From Alphaproteobacteria bacterium (lineage in GTDB: Bacteria; Pseudomonadota; Alphaproteobacteria; Rhizobiales; Hyphomicrobiaceae), in contig JAHJQI010000065.1 of NCBI GenBank assembly GCA_018819265.1, positions 1 through 42,364 of the forward strand: a DNA stretch of 42,364 nucleotides, given 5' to 3'. Both the position numbers and the translations under genes were made by a program. A model generated the notes under the pieces. The model was not told where the DNA came from, ran no database searches, and saw only the letters and a program-made list of their open reading frames with translations. Shown piece after piece: positions 8,843 to 19,262 of the stretch; the first letter of the stretch is position 1, and each line of letters opens with the position of its first letter.

Positions 8843-9844
8843 TCAGTCTTTCAGCATTACCCACTCGGTGCAGCGCAACGCCCAATCCTCGGACAGGATG
8901 CTTATGTCGTTTTCGATATATGCCCGGCCCATCTCCGCCAGGGCTTCACGATCCTCGGCCAATCTCTCGACGACGCACCAGCGATTCCATTCCAGCGACA
9001 GGCTCCAGAGCGGCTCGCGGATGTTGGCGTCGGGCAGACGGTAATGGAAGGTCGGGCGCGGCTTGACGAGCTTGTCGGGAATCGCGGCGCGAACGCGTTT
9101 TTCGTCGAGCCATAAGAACAGCGGCAGCATGTCGAGTTCGCGGTTACGAGTCGGGTTATATGCGAGATAGTCGTCGATAAGTCCGTCGATGTCCGGCCAA
9201 TAATCGTCCTGCAAGACCTTGTGCGCGTAATCCTGCGGGAAAGGATCGGCAAAGGCCAGGAAGCGCCGCGCCATATCGATTGAAATAATTGCCCGCAGCC
9301 ATTCGGACAAAAGGATCTCGGCCTTCATCACGGCGAGAATCCAGCCAGGGTCGCAGGTCGCGACCTCGGGATTGAGCTGAGCGCCGAAGGCGTGGAGGAG
9401 ATTGTCGCGCGTGCCCTTTGCGCCTTCCTCGCGAAGCGCCCTGATCAGGGCTTCAAGCTCTTCGAGCTGGGCAATTTCGACCGGCGGGCAGACAACCTCA
9501 TAGGGAATCACCAGCGAACCGATATCGCCATACATTTCGCGCATCGAATCGGTGAAGGTGTCCATCAGGCCCTGCAGACCGGTGGTCGAGGGGGCGGGCG
9601 CGCCGGGTGCGCGGTGGGCGTACTGGGTGTCGAGTTCGACGACGAAGTTGCCGAACCGCGTTCCATCGATGTGATAGCGGTGCCGGTCTTCGCGTCGGTA
9701 ATCCCCGCCGTAGAGATCAGCGAGGCGGCGGGCAACCTTGCCGGCGCTCACGGCGGCGAACTCGATCTCCACTCCCACCCGGCGCGGATCGTTCTCGAAG
9801 TTCGTCCGGCGCGGGGGTAACCGCAATCGAGAGAGAGATGACAT
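8843..9844 (-). CDS. Amidoligase family protein
   Basis: A 333-residue protein of the putative amidoligase family (COOH-NH2 ligases related to glutamine synthetase and ATP-grasp enzymes). It begins with the family's RVGVEIEFAAVSAGKVARRL strand, then VVELDTQY and the conserved VIPYEVVCPPVE. The C-terminus has NIREPLWSLSLEWNRWCVVE. The ATG at 9844 is preferred over the frame start at 10018 because GGAAACG precedes it and family similarity begins just after it. Some family members lie beside a glutamine-amidotransferase-like peptidase; none is present here. The product and substrate are unknown. Confidence 0.85.
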   Translation of the reverse strand: MSSLSRLRLPPRRTNFENDPRRVGVEIEFAAVSAGKVARRLADLYGGDYRREDRHRYHIDGTRFGNFVVELDTQYAHRAPGAPAPSTTGLQGLMDTFTDSMREMYGDIGSLVIPYEVVCPPVEIAQLEELEALIRALREEGAKGTRDNLLHAFGAQLNPEVATCDPGWILAVMKAEILLSEWLRAIISIDMARRFLAFADPFPQDYAHKVLQDDYWPDIDGLIDDYLAYNPTRNRELDMLPLFLWLDEKRVRAAIPDKLVKPRPTFHYRLPDANIREPLWSLSLEWNRWCVVERLAEDREALAEMGRAYIENDISILSEDWALRCTEWVMLKD

Positions 9845-10152
9845 CAATTCGTTTCCGACTCCGCCCACTAAACACCGGACCCGATCCAATGTTCCCACAA
9901 AGACCCAGCGGCACGCCAGAGCGAGTTCACTTTTCATGGACCCGCAGCCGCGCTTCCCAAGTTTTTTGGCTTTGCCGCATGTTCGAACCGCATCTCTGGT
10001 GCTCGCCTTCGGCAACACACCGCGTACGCACCAGCCTTCGCGTGGACAGGCCGAACATGCTCCAACGTTCGACGTTAACCCGAACGTTAACTATTGATTA
10101 ACCAAATCATCCCGAAGCTCGCCTGCCGAATTCGGCAGTATTTGGAGAAGCA
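9845..10152. other. Divergent intergenic region between the amidoligase gene and xerC
   Basis: About 308 bp without a supportable gene. It must hold the promoters of both divergent genes. The last 80 bp are AT-richer and contain GTTAACCCGAACGTTAAC (starting near 10073), in which GTTAAC occurs twice, 6 bp apart. I could not assign a reliable -35/-10 pair. Confidence 0.5.
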
Positions 10153-11076
10153 GTGTTGAACGACGCGCAACGCCTGGAAGCGATCATCGAAGCCTGGCTC
10201 GTTCATCTCGAGCATGAGGGCGGGGCTGCGGCGAATACGCTGAACGCCTACGGGCGAGATCTGGCGCAATTCTCCGGATTTCTCGGCGGCAGGCTTGGAC
10301 GGCCGCCGTTGCTTGCCGATCTTGCCGATCTCGACCAGCGGACATTTCGCGCCTTCATGGCGGCAAGGCGCAAGGCGGGAATCGAATCGCGCTCGCTGTC
10401 GCGGACGATGTCAGCGCTGCGCTCTTTCTTCCGCTGGCTCGAGCGGCGCGAGATTGCCAAGAACCGATCCATCCTGCAGGTGCAGATGCCCAAGAAGCCG
10501 CATGGGGTGCCAAAGCCGCTGACGGTCGAAAAGGCGCAGGCAACCGTCGCAGCCGGCATGGCCCAAGAGGTCGACTGGGTGGCGGCGCGCGATACCGCGG
10601 TTCTACTTCTCCTTTACGGCTGCGGACTGCGCATTTCCGAAGCGCTCGGCCTGACCCGCCGGGAAGCGCCGATTCATGGGCGCGACAGTCTGCACATCAA
10701 GGGCAAGGGCGGGCGCGAGCGGCTGGTGCCGGTACTCGGTATCGTGCAAGAAGCCGTCACTGGATACCTCGCACTTTGTCCCTATCCGATGCATGCCGAC
10801 GATCCATTGTTTCTCGGAGCGAAGGGCGGTCCGCTATCGCCGCGGATCATCCAGCTCACCATGAAGCGGCTGCGCGATGAATTGGGGCTGCCGGAGACTG
10901 CGACACCGCATGCCTTGCGCCATTCGTTCGCAACGCATTTGCTATCGGCCGGAGCCGATCTCAGGCAGATCCAGGAACTGCTCGGGCATGCCTCACTGTC
11001 GACGACCCAGATTTACACAGAAGTTGACCGCGAGCGGCTGATTGCCGTCTATGACGCGGCGCATCCGCGGGCCTGA
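10153..11076 (+). CDS. xerC: Tyrosine recombinase XerC
   Basis: A 307-residue tyrosine recombinase that, with XerD, resolves chromosome dimers at dif. The N-terminal SAM-like domain (about 10-110) is followed by the catalytic domain. The active residues are all visible: Arg160 in YGCGLRISEAL, His253 and Arg256 in PHALRHSFATHLL, His279 in ELLGHASL and the nucleophile Tyr288 in TTQIYTEVD. The start is GTG at 10153 with GGAGAAG 3 nt upstream. It is a chromosomal housekeeping recombinase and much shorter than the island integrase at 19816. The TraB/GumN gene follows 50 bp downstream and is probably cotranscribed. Confidence 0.95.
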   Translation: MLNDAQRLEAIIEAWLVHLEHEGGAAANTLNAYGRDLAQFSGFLGGRLGRPPLLADLADLDQRTFRAFMAARRKAGIESRSLSRTMSALRSFFRWLERREIAKNRSILQVQMPKKPHGVPKPLTVEKAQATVAAGMAQEVDWVAARDTAVLLLLYGCGLRISEALGLTRREAPIHGRDSLHIKGKGGRERLVPVLGIVQEAVTGYLALCPYPMHADDPLFLGAKGGPLSPRIIQLTMKRLRDELGLPETATPHALRHSFATHLLSAGADLRQIQELLGHASLSTTQIYTEVDRERLIAVYDAAHPRA

Positions 11077-11126
11077 GGGCGAACCGGAGCGCTGCCGCCG
11101 TTACACTGATCAACGGAGTTTGCGTA

Positions 11127-12182
11127 TTGCGTTCATACCGCCGTTATTCGCCCCGACATCTTTCTGTTCGGACTGTTCTGGCTTTCCTGCCGGTCCTGCT
11201 GATGCTGTTGGCGACTTTGTCCACGTCCGCAACCGCCGCGCCGAAAGAGAACAACGCGTGCGGCGGCAAGGACCTGCTGGCGGAGCTTCAGGACAACGAT
11301 CCGGCGGTCGCGTCGGGCGTACTGGCAGCGGCAAGCCAGGTCGCCAACGGGGGTGCGGTCCTGTGGCGTGTCGCGCGCGAAGGAATTGCCGATTCCTACT
11401 TGTTCGGTACCGTCCACATGACGGATGAGCGCGTCACGGACTTTCCCGAAAACGTGCGTAGCGCCATCGAAGGCGCCCGCGTCGTGGCGCTCGAAGTGGT
11501 CGACGTCGGTCCCGCCGCGCTGGCGACGGCCATTCAACAGTCCCCGACATTGCTGATGTTCGAAGATGGCCGGCGACTGGACCTGCTGATCTCGCCGGAA
11601 GCCTTCAAGACGGTGAAAAAGCAGCTTGAGGCGGCGCGTCTGCCGAGCGCCTTCGCGGAGCACTTCAAGCCGTGGGTGATTTCCATGGTAATGGCGGTGA
11701 CCGACTGCGAACGGGAGCGGATCAGTAACGGCAAGCCGGTCGTCGACATGAAGATCGCCGATATCGCGCGGTCGAAGGACATTCCGGTCGTCGGCCTCGA
11801 AACGGTGGAAGCGCAACTTGCCGCCGCAGCGTCCGTGCCGATGGAGGAGCAGGTCGCCATGCTGCGCTCCAGCCTGAAGTTCGCCGACCGCGCCGAAGAT
11901 CTGCGCGAGACGATCCTGCAGCTTTATCTTTCGCGGAAGATCGGGGCGGCGCTACCCCTACAGAAGCTGCTGGCGCGGCGAAGCGGGATCGAGGGCGTGA
12001 CGTTCGAGGGATTCAAATCGCTGATGGTGGATGGGCGAAACCGCACCATGCGCACGCGCGCGCTGCCGCTCCTTGCCGAGGGCAACGTGTTTATCGCTGT
12101 TGGCGCGCTGCATCTCGTCGGCGAGAACGGGCTTGTCGCGCTGTTGCGAAACGCCGGCTACGAGGTGGATCCGATCGAATAA
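11127..12182 (+). CDS. TraB/GumN family protein, periplasmic
   Basis: A 351-residue protein with a signal peptide (hydrophobic stretch at about 16-38). The family's GTVHMTD motif (near residue 94) and the C-terminal GNVFIAVGALHLVGENGLVALL with a second conserved His support the TraB/GumN call. These proteins resemble the Tiki/TraB metalloprotease-like fold; a bacterial substrate is not established. The start is TTG at 11127 behind CGGAG. A gene of this type beside xerC is common in related alphaproteobacteria. Confidence 0.88.
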   Translation: MRSYRRYSPRHLSVRTVLAFLPVLLMLLATLSTSATAAPKENNACGGKDLLAELQDNDPAVASGVLAAASQVANGGAVLWRVAREGIADSYLFGTVHMTDERVTDFPENVRSAIEGARVVALEVVDVGPAALATAIQQSPTLLMFEDGRRLDLLISPEAFKTVKKQLEAARLPSAFAEHFKPWVISMVMAVTDCERERISNGKPVVDMKIADIARSKDIPVVGLETVEAQLAAAASVPMEEQVAMLRSSLKFADRAEDLRETILQLYLSRKIGAALPLQKLLARRSGIEGVTFEGFKSLMVDGRNRTMRTRALPLLAEGNVFIAVGALHLVGENGLVALLRNAGYEVDPIE

Positions 12183-12227
12183 TGGCGATTCGGCTCGCGC
12201 CTCCGCGCAAGTCCGGTATTAGGCCGA

Positions 12228-12629
12228 TCAACCGATAAAGCGGTTGACGAGGAGAACTGTCGCTGCCGCCGTGACGGCACTGACGGTCGCGCCCCAGGCC
12301 ATGTCGACGACGGCGATATTCAAGGGGAAACCCTTGATGACAGCGAGGTTGGTCAGGTCGTAGGTGGCGTAGGCGACGAGGCCGAAGAGGGCGCCCATCA
12401 TGGCCGCCGATTTCCAATCTCCCGTGGCAAGTTCGGGCCGCACGACGAAAATGAACAGGCCGATCGAGTAGATCAGGTAGAAACCGAATGCAGCCGCCAA
12501 GTTGACGTTCTCGGCCATCAGGCTACCGAGCCCCTGGCGGTAGAAGTCGCGCGCGACAACTCCGATCCAGATCAGATCGAGGACCAGAAGAATCCCCGCC
12601 AGAATGAAATAGGCGAAAAACGGTTTCAT
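12228..12629 (-). CDS. DUF2177 family membrane protein
   Basis: A 133-residue inner-membrane protein with about four hydrophobic helices (near 5-25, 40-62, 75-95 and 105-128). The conserved FALVAYATYDLTNLA-like stretch (GLVAYATYDLTNLAVIKGFP) identifies the DUF2177 family. I start it at the ATG at 12629, immediately before the first helix; the frame is open to 12659. Function unknown. It is convergent with the TraB/GumN gene and separated from it by 45 bp. Confidence 0.85.
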   Translation of the reverse strand: MKPFFAYFILAGILLVLDLIWIGVVARDFYRQGLGSLMAENVNLAAAFGFYLIYSIGLFIFVVRPELATGDWKSAAMMGALFGLVAYATYDLTNLAVIKGFPLNIAVVDMAWGATVSAVTAAATVLLVNRFIG

Positions 12630-12777
12630 ACGATGCACCACCGGCAGCGAAGGTTTCAAGCTCCACTACGGGCGGGCGGCGGATTAGGACCACACGTCCG
12701 TGAATTTCGTAGTTCGCGATATATTCATGCGTCAGGACCGGACTGAGGTCCGCAGGTGTACCGCCGACTAGACCTGT

Positions 12778-14181
12778 TCACATATGGATGGCGCGCTTGT
12801 CGACGGCGAGGGCGGCTTCCTTGACGGCTTCGGTGAGCGTCGGGTGGGCGTGGCAGGTGCGCGCGAGATCTTCCGCCGAACCGCCGAACTCCATGATCAC
12901 GGCGGCCTCGGCGATCAGTTCGCCGACGTGTGGCCCGACCATGTGGACGCCGAGAATCCGATCCGTTTGCGCGTCGGCCAGGACCTTCACGAAGCCATCG
13001 GTGGTGCGGTTCACCTTGGCGCGGCCATTGGCCATGAAGGGGAATTTACCGGCCTTGTATTCGATCCCGGCCTCTTTCAGTTCCTCCTCGGTGCTGCCGA
13101 CGGAGGCGACTTCGGGGGCGGTATAGACGACGCTCGGGATGACGCCGTAATTGATATGGCCGGCCTGGCCGGTGAGGATTTCGGCAAGGGCGACGCCTTC
13201 GTCCTCGGCCTTGTGGGCGAGCATCGGACCGGCAATGACATCGCCGATGGCGTAGATGCCGGGGACGTTGGTCTGGAAGTGCTCGTCGACGACAACGCGG
13301 CGGCGATTGTCGATGGCGACGCCGACGTCTTCGAGGCCGAGGCCTTCGGTGTAGGGCACACGGCCGATGGCGACGAGGACGACGTCGGCTGCGATCTCCT
13401 GCGTATCGCCGCCGGTGGCGGGCTCGACCGTTACGGTGCAGCCCGAGCCGTTCCTCTTGAGGCCGGTCACCTTGGAGCCGAGCTGGAAGGTGAAACCCTG
13501 CTTCGTCAGGATCTTCTGGAACTGCTTGGCGACTTCGAGGTCCATGCCCGGAATGATGCGGTCGAGATATTCGACGACGTGGACTTCGGCGCCGAGACGC
13601 CGCCAGACCGAACCGAGTTCCAGACCGATGACACCGGCGCCGACAATGAGCAGCTTATTTGGCACCTGCTTCAGTTCAAGCGCGCCGGTCGAGGAAACGA
13701 CCTGTTGCTCGTCGATCTCGATGCCGGGAAGGCGGGCGACATCCGAGCCGGTGGCGATGACGATGGCACCGGTTTCGAGCACCGCCGTATCGCCGTCTTC
13801 CGGTGTCACCTCAACCTTGCCAGGCGCGGTGATGCGACCGACGCCGTGGTAGGTGTCGATTCTGTTCTTCTTCATCAGGAAGGCGATGCCGTCGACGTTG
13901 CCCTTTACGCCATCCGCCTTGAAGGCCATCATTTTTTCGAGGTCCAGTTTAGGGGTAACGCCGATGCCCATGCCGGCGAAGCCGTGCCCAGCCTCATCGA
14001 ACAGTTCGGAAGCGTGCAGCAGCGCCTTCGAGGGGATGCAGCCGACGTTGAGGCAGGTGCCGCCGTGGCTCGACCGTTTCTCGACGACGGCGACCTTCTG
14101 GCCGAGCTGGCTGGCGCGGATCGCACAGACATAGCCGCCCGGCCCGGTGCCGATGACGACGAGATCGTAAGGTCCTGCCAT
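12778..14181 (-). CDS. lpdA: Dihydrolipoyl dehydrogenase (E3)
   Basis: A 467-residue FAD-dependent pyridine nucleotide-disulfide oxidoreductase that re-oxidises dihydrolipoamide in 2-oxo acid dehydrogenase complexes. The FAD motif is VIGTGPGGYVCA at the N-terminus. The redox-active disulfide is GGTCLNVGCIPSK (Cys43, Cys48). The NAD motif is VGAGVIGLELGSVW, the second FAD site is YAIGDVIAGPML, and the C-terminal active-site HAHPTLTE is present. The ATG at 14181 follows GGAAGGAAG. It is the last gene of the sucA-odhB-MAPEG-lpdA group, so it most likely serves the 2-oxoglutarate dehydrogenase complex. Confidence 0.97.
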   Translation of the reverse strand: MAGPYDLVVIGTGPGGYVCAIRASQLGQKVAVVEKRSSHGGTCLNVGCIPSKALLHASELFDEAGHGFAGMGIGVTPKLDLEKMMAFKADGVKGNVDGIAFLMKKNRIDTYHGVGRITAPGKVEVTPEDGDTAVLETGAIVIATGSDVARLPGIEIDEQQVVSSTGALELKQVPNKLLIVGAGVIGLELGSVWRRLGAEVHVVEYLDRIIPGMDLEVAKQFQKILTKQGFTFQLGSKVTGLKRNGSGCTVTVEPATGGDTQEIAADVVLVAIGRVPYTEGLGLEDVGVAIDNRRRVVVDEHFQTNVPGIYAIGDVIAGPMLAHKAEDEGVALAEILTGQAGHINYGVIPSVVYTAPEVASVGSTEEELKEAGIEYKAGKFPFMANGRAKVNRTTDGFVKVLADAQTDRILGVHMVGPHVGELIAEAAVIMEFGGSAEDLARTCHAHPTLTEAVKEAALAVDKRAIHM

Positions 14182-14239
14182 GGTCTTTCTTCCTTCCATT
14201 TCGATCGTCGACGTGCGCCATTGCCGGCTGCCCAGGCGG

Positions 14240-14632
14240 TCAGATCAGCGCCCGGAAAACGATGACGAAAATTGCGGTCGAAGCGATGCCCCAGATGATG
14301 GAGCGCAGCCAGGGGACGCCGACGTAGTAGGCCGGCAGATAGAGGACGCGGGCCGAAAGGTAGGTCCAACCCGCGAGCAGCGTCACGTCGTCGACCTTGC
14401 CCGCCAGATGGACCGCCAGCATCGCGCCGATGAACCACGGCAGCGTCTCGATGTGGTTTTCGTAGGCGCGCTTCAGGCGGGCGCAGGATGTCGACAACCC
14501 GCGGGGCGGCTCATCGCGGGGGCCGGCCGTATAGCCGGTACCCAGTTCCAGGTTGGCGACGGTGGCGAAGACGACCAAATACGCCAGCGCCAGGACGACG
14601 GCATACAACACCTGCTGCAATTCAACCGCCAT
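14240..14632 (-). CDS. MAPEG family membrane protein
   Basis: A 130-residue protein with four hydrophobic helices. It has the family's compact layout: helix 1 (VLYAVVLALAYLVVFATVA), a loop ending in a basic RLKRAYENHIETLPWF, then AGWTYLSARVLYLPAYYVG. MAPEG proteins include microsomal glutathione transferases and leukotriene synthases; most bacterial members are uncharacterised. It lies between odhB and lpdA on the same strand, an arrangement also found in related bacteria. Why a MAPEG protein sits in a TCA-cycle operon is not known. Confidence 0.88.
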   Translation of the reverse strand: MAVELQQVLYAVVLALAYLVVFATVANLELGTGYTAGPRDEPPRGLSTSCARLKRAYENHIETLPWFIGAMLAVHLAGKVDDVTLLAGWTYLSARVLYLPAYYVGVPWLRSIIWGIASTAIFVIVFRALI

Positions 14633-14669
14633 GCCGCCGTCTACTCCCAGGTTGCGTCAGCCCGATATT

Positions 14670-15965
14670 TCAAAGATCAAGAACGAAGCGGTGCGGGTCT
14701 TCGAGACATTCCTTGACGCGGACCAGGAAGGTCACGGCTTCCTTGCCGTCGACGATGCGGTGATCGTAGGACAGCGCCAGATACATCATCGGGCGGGCGG
14801 CAATCGAACCGTCCTTCAAGACGACCGGGCGCTGCTCGATCCTGTGCATGCCGAGGATGCCGGACTGCGGCGCGTTGAGGATCGGCGTCGACAAAAGCGA
14901 CCCGTAGACGCCGCCGTTGGAGATCGTGAAGGTGCCCCCCTGCATGTCCTCGATCGTCAGTTGGCCGTTGCGGGCGCGCTTGCCGTATTCGGCGATGGCG
15001 CCTTCGATCCGGGCGATCGACATGGTTTCGGCGTTGCGCACGACAGGCACGACGAGGCCCTTGTCGGAGCCGACCGCGACGCCGACGTGGTAGTAGTTCT
15101 TATAGATGATGTCCTGGCCGTCGATCTCGGCGTTGACGGCCGGAATCTCGCGCAGTGCCTGGATGCAGGCCTTAATGAAGAAGCCCATGAAGCCGAGTTT
15201 GACGCCGTGGCGCTTCTCGAACAGGTCCTTGTACTGGTTGCGCATATCCATGACGGCGGACATGTCGACGTCGTTGAACGTGGTGAGGACGGCGGCGGTG
15301 TTCTGGGCGTCCTTGAGGCGGCGGGCGATGGTCTGGCGCAGGCGGGACATCTTCACCCGCTCCTCGCGAGAGGCATCGATTTCGCTGGAGGGTACCCGCA
15401 AGTTCTGCACGGGGGCCGGAGCGCTGGCGGGTACATATGCGGCAGGTGCGGAATACGTCTGCGTTTGCGAAGCCCGCGCTGCGGCGACGTCGTGTTTGAG
15501 CACCTGGCCGCGGCGGCCGCTGCCTTCCACATCCGCTGTCGACATACCGGCTTCGGCAAGGGCCTTGCGAGCGGCCGGCGAGGGCGGCATTTCACCGGCT
15601 GCCCCGTTTCCTGCCGGGGCCGGCGCTGCGGGTGCCGGTGCAGCCTCGGCTGCCTTCGCCGAGGCCGGTGTCGGGGCCGGGGCCGGAGCCGCTTTTGCAG
15701 CCGCAGCCGCAGGAGCGCCAGCGCTTTCGCCTTCATTGAGCGAGGCAAGGATCGCCCCGATGGCGACCGTTTCGCCCTGCTGGACGACAATCTCTCCCAA
15801 GACGCCGGCAGCGGGTGCGTAGATTTCCTGGGTGACCTTGTCGGTTTCCAGTTCGACAAGCGGTTCGTCGGCCTTGACGGCTTCGCCAGCCTTCTTGAAC
15901 CACTGCCCGACGGTGGCCTCGGTGGCGGACTCGCCCAGCGTCGGAACTTTGATCTCAATCGCCAT
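14670..15965 (-). CDS. odhB: 2-Oxoglutarate dehydrogenase E2, dihydrolipoyl succinyltransferase
   Basis: A 431-residue protein (also called sucB). Residues 1-80 are one lipoyl domain with the lipoylated Lys43 in [10 protein letters not shown]. An Ala/Pro-rich hinge (about 85-135) follows. The peripheral subunit-binding domain is [20 protein letters not shown]. The catalytic domain ends with the CoA-acyltransferase motif [15 protein letters not shown]. The ATG at 15965 is preferred over the frame start at 16046 because it begins directly with the lipoyl domain and has AGAGG upstream. It transfers the succinyl group to CoA in the TCA cycle. Confidence 0.97.
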   Translation of the reverse strand: MAIEIKVPTLGESATEATVGQWFKKAGEAVKADEPLVELETDKVTQEIYAPAAGVLGEIVVQQGETVAIGAILASLNEGESAGAPAAAAAKAAPAPAPTPASAKAAEAAPAPAAPAPAGNGAAGEMPPSPAARKALAEAGMSTADVEGSGRRGQVLKHDVAAARASQTQTYSAPAAYVPASAPAPVQNLRVPSSEIDASREERVKMSRLRQTIARRLKDAQNTAAVLTTFNDVDMSAVMDMRNQYKDLFEKRHGVKLGFMGFFIKACIQALREIPAVNAEIDGQDIIYKNYYHVGVAVGSDKGLVVPVVRNAETMSIARIEGAIAEYGKRARNGQLTIEDMQGGTFTISNGGVYGSLLSTPILNAPQSGILGMHRIEQRPVVLKDGSIAARPMMYLALSYDHRIVDGKEAVTFLVRVKECLEDPHRFVLDL

Positions 15966-16092
15966 TGTGGTCGAACCTCTTGTTTGCTGTTCCATGCCGG
16001 GCTGCCGCACAGCGCGGACACCGCTGTCAAATAATCTTCTTCGCATTCGTCGAGCGAGCGCTGCCGGGCCGGTAGCCCGGCAGCCTCTGCAA

Positions 16093-19059
16093 TCAGGCCG
16101 TCAGTGCTTCCTGAACGAGCGTTTTCTGCTCGCTCAGATGACGGCTCAGAAGTCCGGTGGCGGTCGAAGCGGAGGCTGGCCGTCCGGCGTATTCGGCGCG
16201 CGGCTTCTTCGCGCCGATATGGTCGAGTACCCACTCGATGTTCGGCTCGATGAAGGTCCAGGCGCCCATGTTTTTCGGCTCTTCCTGACACCAGACGTAT
16301 TCGGCGACGTTTTCGAAGCGTGCGAGTTCCTGGATCAGGGTGCGCGCAGGGAACGGATAAAGCTGCTCGATACGGTAGATATAGACGTCGTCGAGGCCGG
16401 ATTTGTCGCGCTCCTCCATCAGGTCGTAAAAAACCTTGCCGGAACACATCACGATCCGCTTGATTTCGCTGTCGGGCTTCAAGTTGAAGTCCGAGTTGGG
16501 CTTCTTGTGCCCCTTGTCGGCGTCGTCCCACAGCACCCGGTGGAAGGACGTATCGGGCCCGATCTCGTCGAGCCTGGAGACCACGCGCTTGTGGCGCAGC
16601 AGCGACTTCGGCGTCATCAGCACCAGCGGCTTGCGGAACTTGCGGTGAATCTGGCGGCGCAGGATATGGAAGTAGTTGGCCGGCGTCGTGCAATTGGCAA
16701 TCTGCCAGTTGTCCTCGGCACAAAGCTGAAGATAGCGTTCCAAACGCGACGAAGAGTGTTCGGGGCCCTGGCCTTCATAACCGTGCGGCAGAAGGCAGAC
16801 GAGACCGGACATGCGAAGCCACTTGCGCTCGCCCGACGACACGAACTGGTCGAAGATAACCTGCGCGCCGTTGGCAAAGTCGCCGAACTGGGCTTCCCAT
16901 AAGACAAGCGCGTTCGGCTCGGCAAGCGAGTAGCCGTACTCGAACCCCAGCACCGCTTCTTCGGACAGCATCGAGTTGATGACTTCGAAGCCCGCCTGAT
17001 CGGGCGAGATATTGCGCAGCGGTGTGAAGCGGCGTTCGGTCTCCTGATCGGTGAGAACGGCGTGACGATGCGAGAACGTGCCGCGCTCGCTGTCCTGGCC
17101 TGACAGGCGGACCGGAAAACCTTCGGCGAGAAGGCTGCCGAACGCGAGCTGCTCGCACATCGCCCAATCAAGATCCATGCCGGTCTCGACCATCTCGGCG
17201 CGGCGGTCGAGCAACCGCTTGACAGTCTTATGCGTGTTGAAATCGCCCGGCACCTTGGTCATGCGCTTGCCGATATCGCGCAGGATATCGAGATCGACGC
17301 CGGTGTTGCCGCGGCGGGCCTCGTCCTCGGCAAAGCCGATCGATGACCAGCGGCCGTCGAGCCAGTCGGCCTTGTTGGGCTTGTAGTTGTCGGCGGCGGT
17401 GAATTCGCTTTCGAGATGGGCGCGGAATCCTTCGCGCATGTCGTCGACTTCGCGCTCGCTCAGCACCTTTTCCTCGATAAGGTGTTCGGCATAGAGCGTG
17501 GCAACAGGCGTATGCTGCTTGATCGTGCGGTACATGCGCGGCTGCGTGAACATCGGCTCGTCGGCCTCGTTGTGGCCGTAGCGGCGATAGCAGACCATAT
17601 CGATGACGACCGGCTTCTGGAACTTCTGGCGGAACTCGGTGGCAATCTTGGCGACGTGGACGACAGCTTCCGGATCGTCGCCATTGACGTGGAAGATCGG
17701 GGCTTCGACCATCTTGGCCACGTCGGTGCAGTACGGCGAGGAACGCGAGTAGCGCGGGTTGGTTGTGAATCCGATCTGGTTGTTGATGATGAAATGCAGC
17801 GAGCCGCCGGTGCGATGACCCTTGAGGCCGGACAGACCGAAGCATTCGGCGACGACGCCCTGGCCGGCAAACGCCGCATCGCCATGGATGAGTAGCGGCA
17901 GCACGCAGGTCCGGTCATTGGGATCGCAACCGTGCTGATCCTGCTTGGCACGGGTTTTTCCGAGCACGACCGGATCGACGATTTCGAGGTGCGACGGGTT
18001 CGCGGTCAATGACAGGTGGACGTTGTTGCCGTCGAACGAACGGTCGGAAGAGGCGCCGAGGTGGTACTTCACATCGCCCGAACCCTCGACATCGTCCGGC
18101 TTGAACGACCCGCCCTTGAACTCGTTGAAGATCGCCCGGTGCGGTTTCGACATGACGTTGGCGAGAACGTTGAGGCGGCCGCGGTGGGCCATGCCGATGA
18201 TGATCTCCTTCACGCCGAGCTGGCCGCCGCGCTTGATGATCTGTTCGAGGGCCGGGACCATCGCCTCGCCGCCGTCGACACCGAAGCGCTTGGTGCCGGT
18301 GTACTTGAGGTCGCCGAATTTCTCGAACGCCTCCGCCTCGATGAGTTTGTTGAGGATCGCCTTCCTGCCCTCGGGCGTGAAGCGGATCTCTTTCTCCTCG
18401 CCCTCGATGCGCTCCTGCAGCCACGACTTCTGCGCCGGATTGGTGATATGCGTGAACTCGACGCCGATATGCTGGCAATAGGTCCGTCTGAGGATCGCGA
18501 GGATCTGGCGCATCGTCGCCGTATCGAGGCCAAGCACGCGGTCGATGAAGATCGGACGGTCGAGATCGGCATCGGTAAAGCCGTAGCTTGACGGCTGCAG
18601 TTCGCGATGGATGCGCCGGTCGGTCAGTCCCAGGGGGTCGAGGTCGGCGGCGAGGTGGCCCATGGCGCGGTAGGCACGGATCAGCATCAGCGCGCGGATC
18701 GAATCCTGGATCGCGCGAAGCGAAGCCGCAGGCGACATCTCGAAGCCGTATTGCTGCGCGCGCTCGGCAAGGCGGCCGTGCAGTTCGTTCTGGGTCTGCC
18801 CGTAATCGCCGGTCAAGGCGGCGACCAGTTCGCCGTTCGACTCGAGGTGGGACAATGGTACCGCCCATGACGGGTTCGACGGCTCGGATTCGACCGTGCC
18901 GACGCCCTCGTGCAGGTTCTCGAAGAAATGCCGCCACTGGTCAGGCACCGAGCCCGGATTGCGGACATATTGTTCCTGCAGCTGTTCGATATAGGCGGCG
19001 TTGGCGCCGTCGAGGAACGAGGTCTGAAGGAAGGACTGATTGAGCGCTTCGCGGGACAT
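16093..19059 (-). CDS. sucA: 2-Oxoglutarate dehydrogenase E1
   Basis: A 988-residue thiamine-diphosphate enzyme, full length for the family. The N-terminus ([20 protein letters not shown]) is the E2-contact segment. The ThDP region contains [14 protein letters not shown] and [15 protein letters not shown]. The C-terminal half holds the acceptor His stretch in [10 protein letters not shown] and [17 protein letters not shown]. It decarboxylates 2-oxoglutarate and transfers succinyl to E2. In many alphaproteobacteria sucCD lie directly upstream of sucA; here the 5' side instead runs into repeats and an integrase island at 19.2 kb and beyond. Confidence 0.97.
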   Translation of the reverse strand: MSREALNQSFLQTSFLDGANAAYIEQLQEQYVRNPGSVPDQWRHFFENLHEGVGTVESEPSNPSWAVPLSHLESNGELVAALTGDYGQTQNELHGRLAERAQQYGFEMSPAASLRAIQDSIRALMLIRAYRAMGHLAADLDPLGLTDRRIHRELQPSSYGFTDADLDRPIFIDRVLGLDTATMRQILAILRRTYCQHIGVEFTHITNPAQKSWLQERIEGEEKEIRFTPEGRKAILNKLIEAEAFEKFGDLKYTGTKRFGVDGGEAMVPALEQIIKRGGQLGVKEIIIGMAHRGRLNVLANVMSKPHRAIFNEFKGGSFKPDDVEGSGDVKYHLGASSDRSFDGNNVHLSLTANPSHLEIVDPVVLGKTRAKQDQHGCDPNDRTCVLPLLIHGDAAFAGQGVVAECFGLSGLKGHRTGGSLHFIINNQIGFTTNPRYSRSSPYCTDVAKMVEAPIFHVNGDDPEAVVHVAKIATEFRQKFQKPVVIDMVCYRRYGHNEADEPMFTQPRMYRTIKQHTPVATLYAEHLIEEKVLSEREVDDMREGFRAHLESEFTAADNYKPNKADWLDGRWSSIGFAEDEARRGNTGVDLDILRDIGKRMTKVPGDFNTHKTVKRLLDRRAEMVETGMDLDWAMCEQLAFGSLLAEGFPVRLSGQDSERGTFSHRHAVLTDQETERRFTPLRNISPDQAGFEVINSMLSEEAVLGFEYGYSLAEPNALVLWEAQFGDFANGAQVIFDQFVSSGERKWLRMSGLVCLLPHGYEGQGPEHSSSRLERYLQLCAEDNWQIANCTTPANYFHILRRQIHRKFRKPLVLMTPKSLLRHKRVVSRLDEIGPDTSFHRVLWDDADKGHKKPNSDFNLKPDSEIKRIVMCSGKVFYDLMEERDKSGLDDVYIYRIEQLYPFPARTLIQELARFENVAEYVWCQEEPKNMGAWTFIEPNIEWVLDHIGAKKPRAEYAGRPASASTATGLLSRHLSEQKTLVQEALTA

Positions 19060-19262
19060 CGAATGATCCTGTCCATGGGTAGAGAGGCCGCACGGTCATA
19101 AGCGAACAACCATTCGCCAGACTGTCCGGGCCCGCAACCGCTATTGTGCGGGTGCGAACACTGGGCCTTACTTAGTACACTTCGACGCAGTGTTTAAGTC
19201 CGCCGATAGTGGCGGGTCCCCGAAATATGCTCACGAACGGGTGAAGCGGCATTTTTTGATTC

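Noticed and set aside
12784..16034. Two plus-strand frames of 493 codons opposite lpdA and odhB
   Set aside because: Both are antisense to well-identified enzymes and show only shadow composition.
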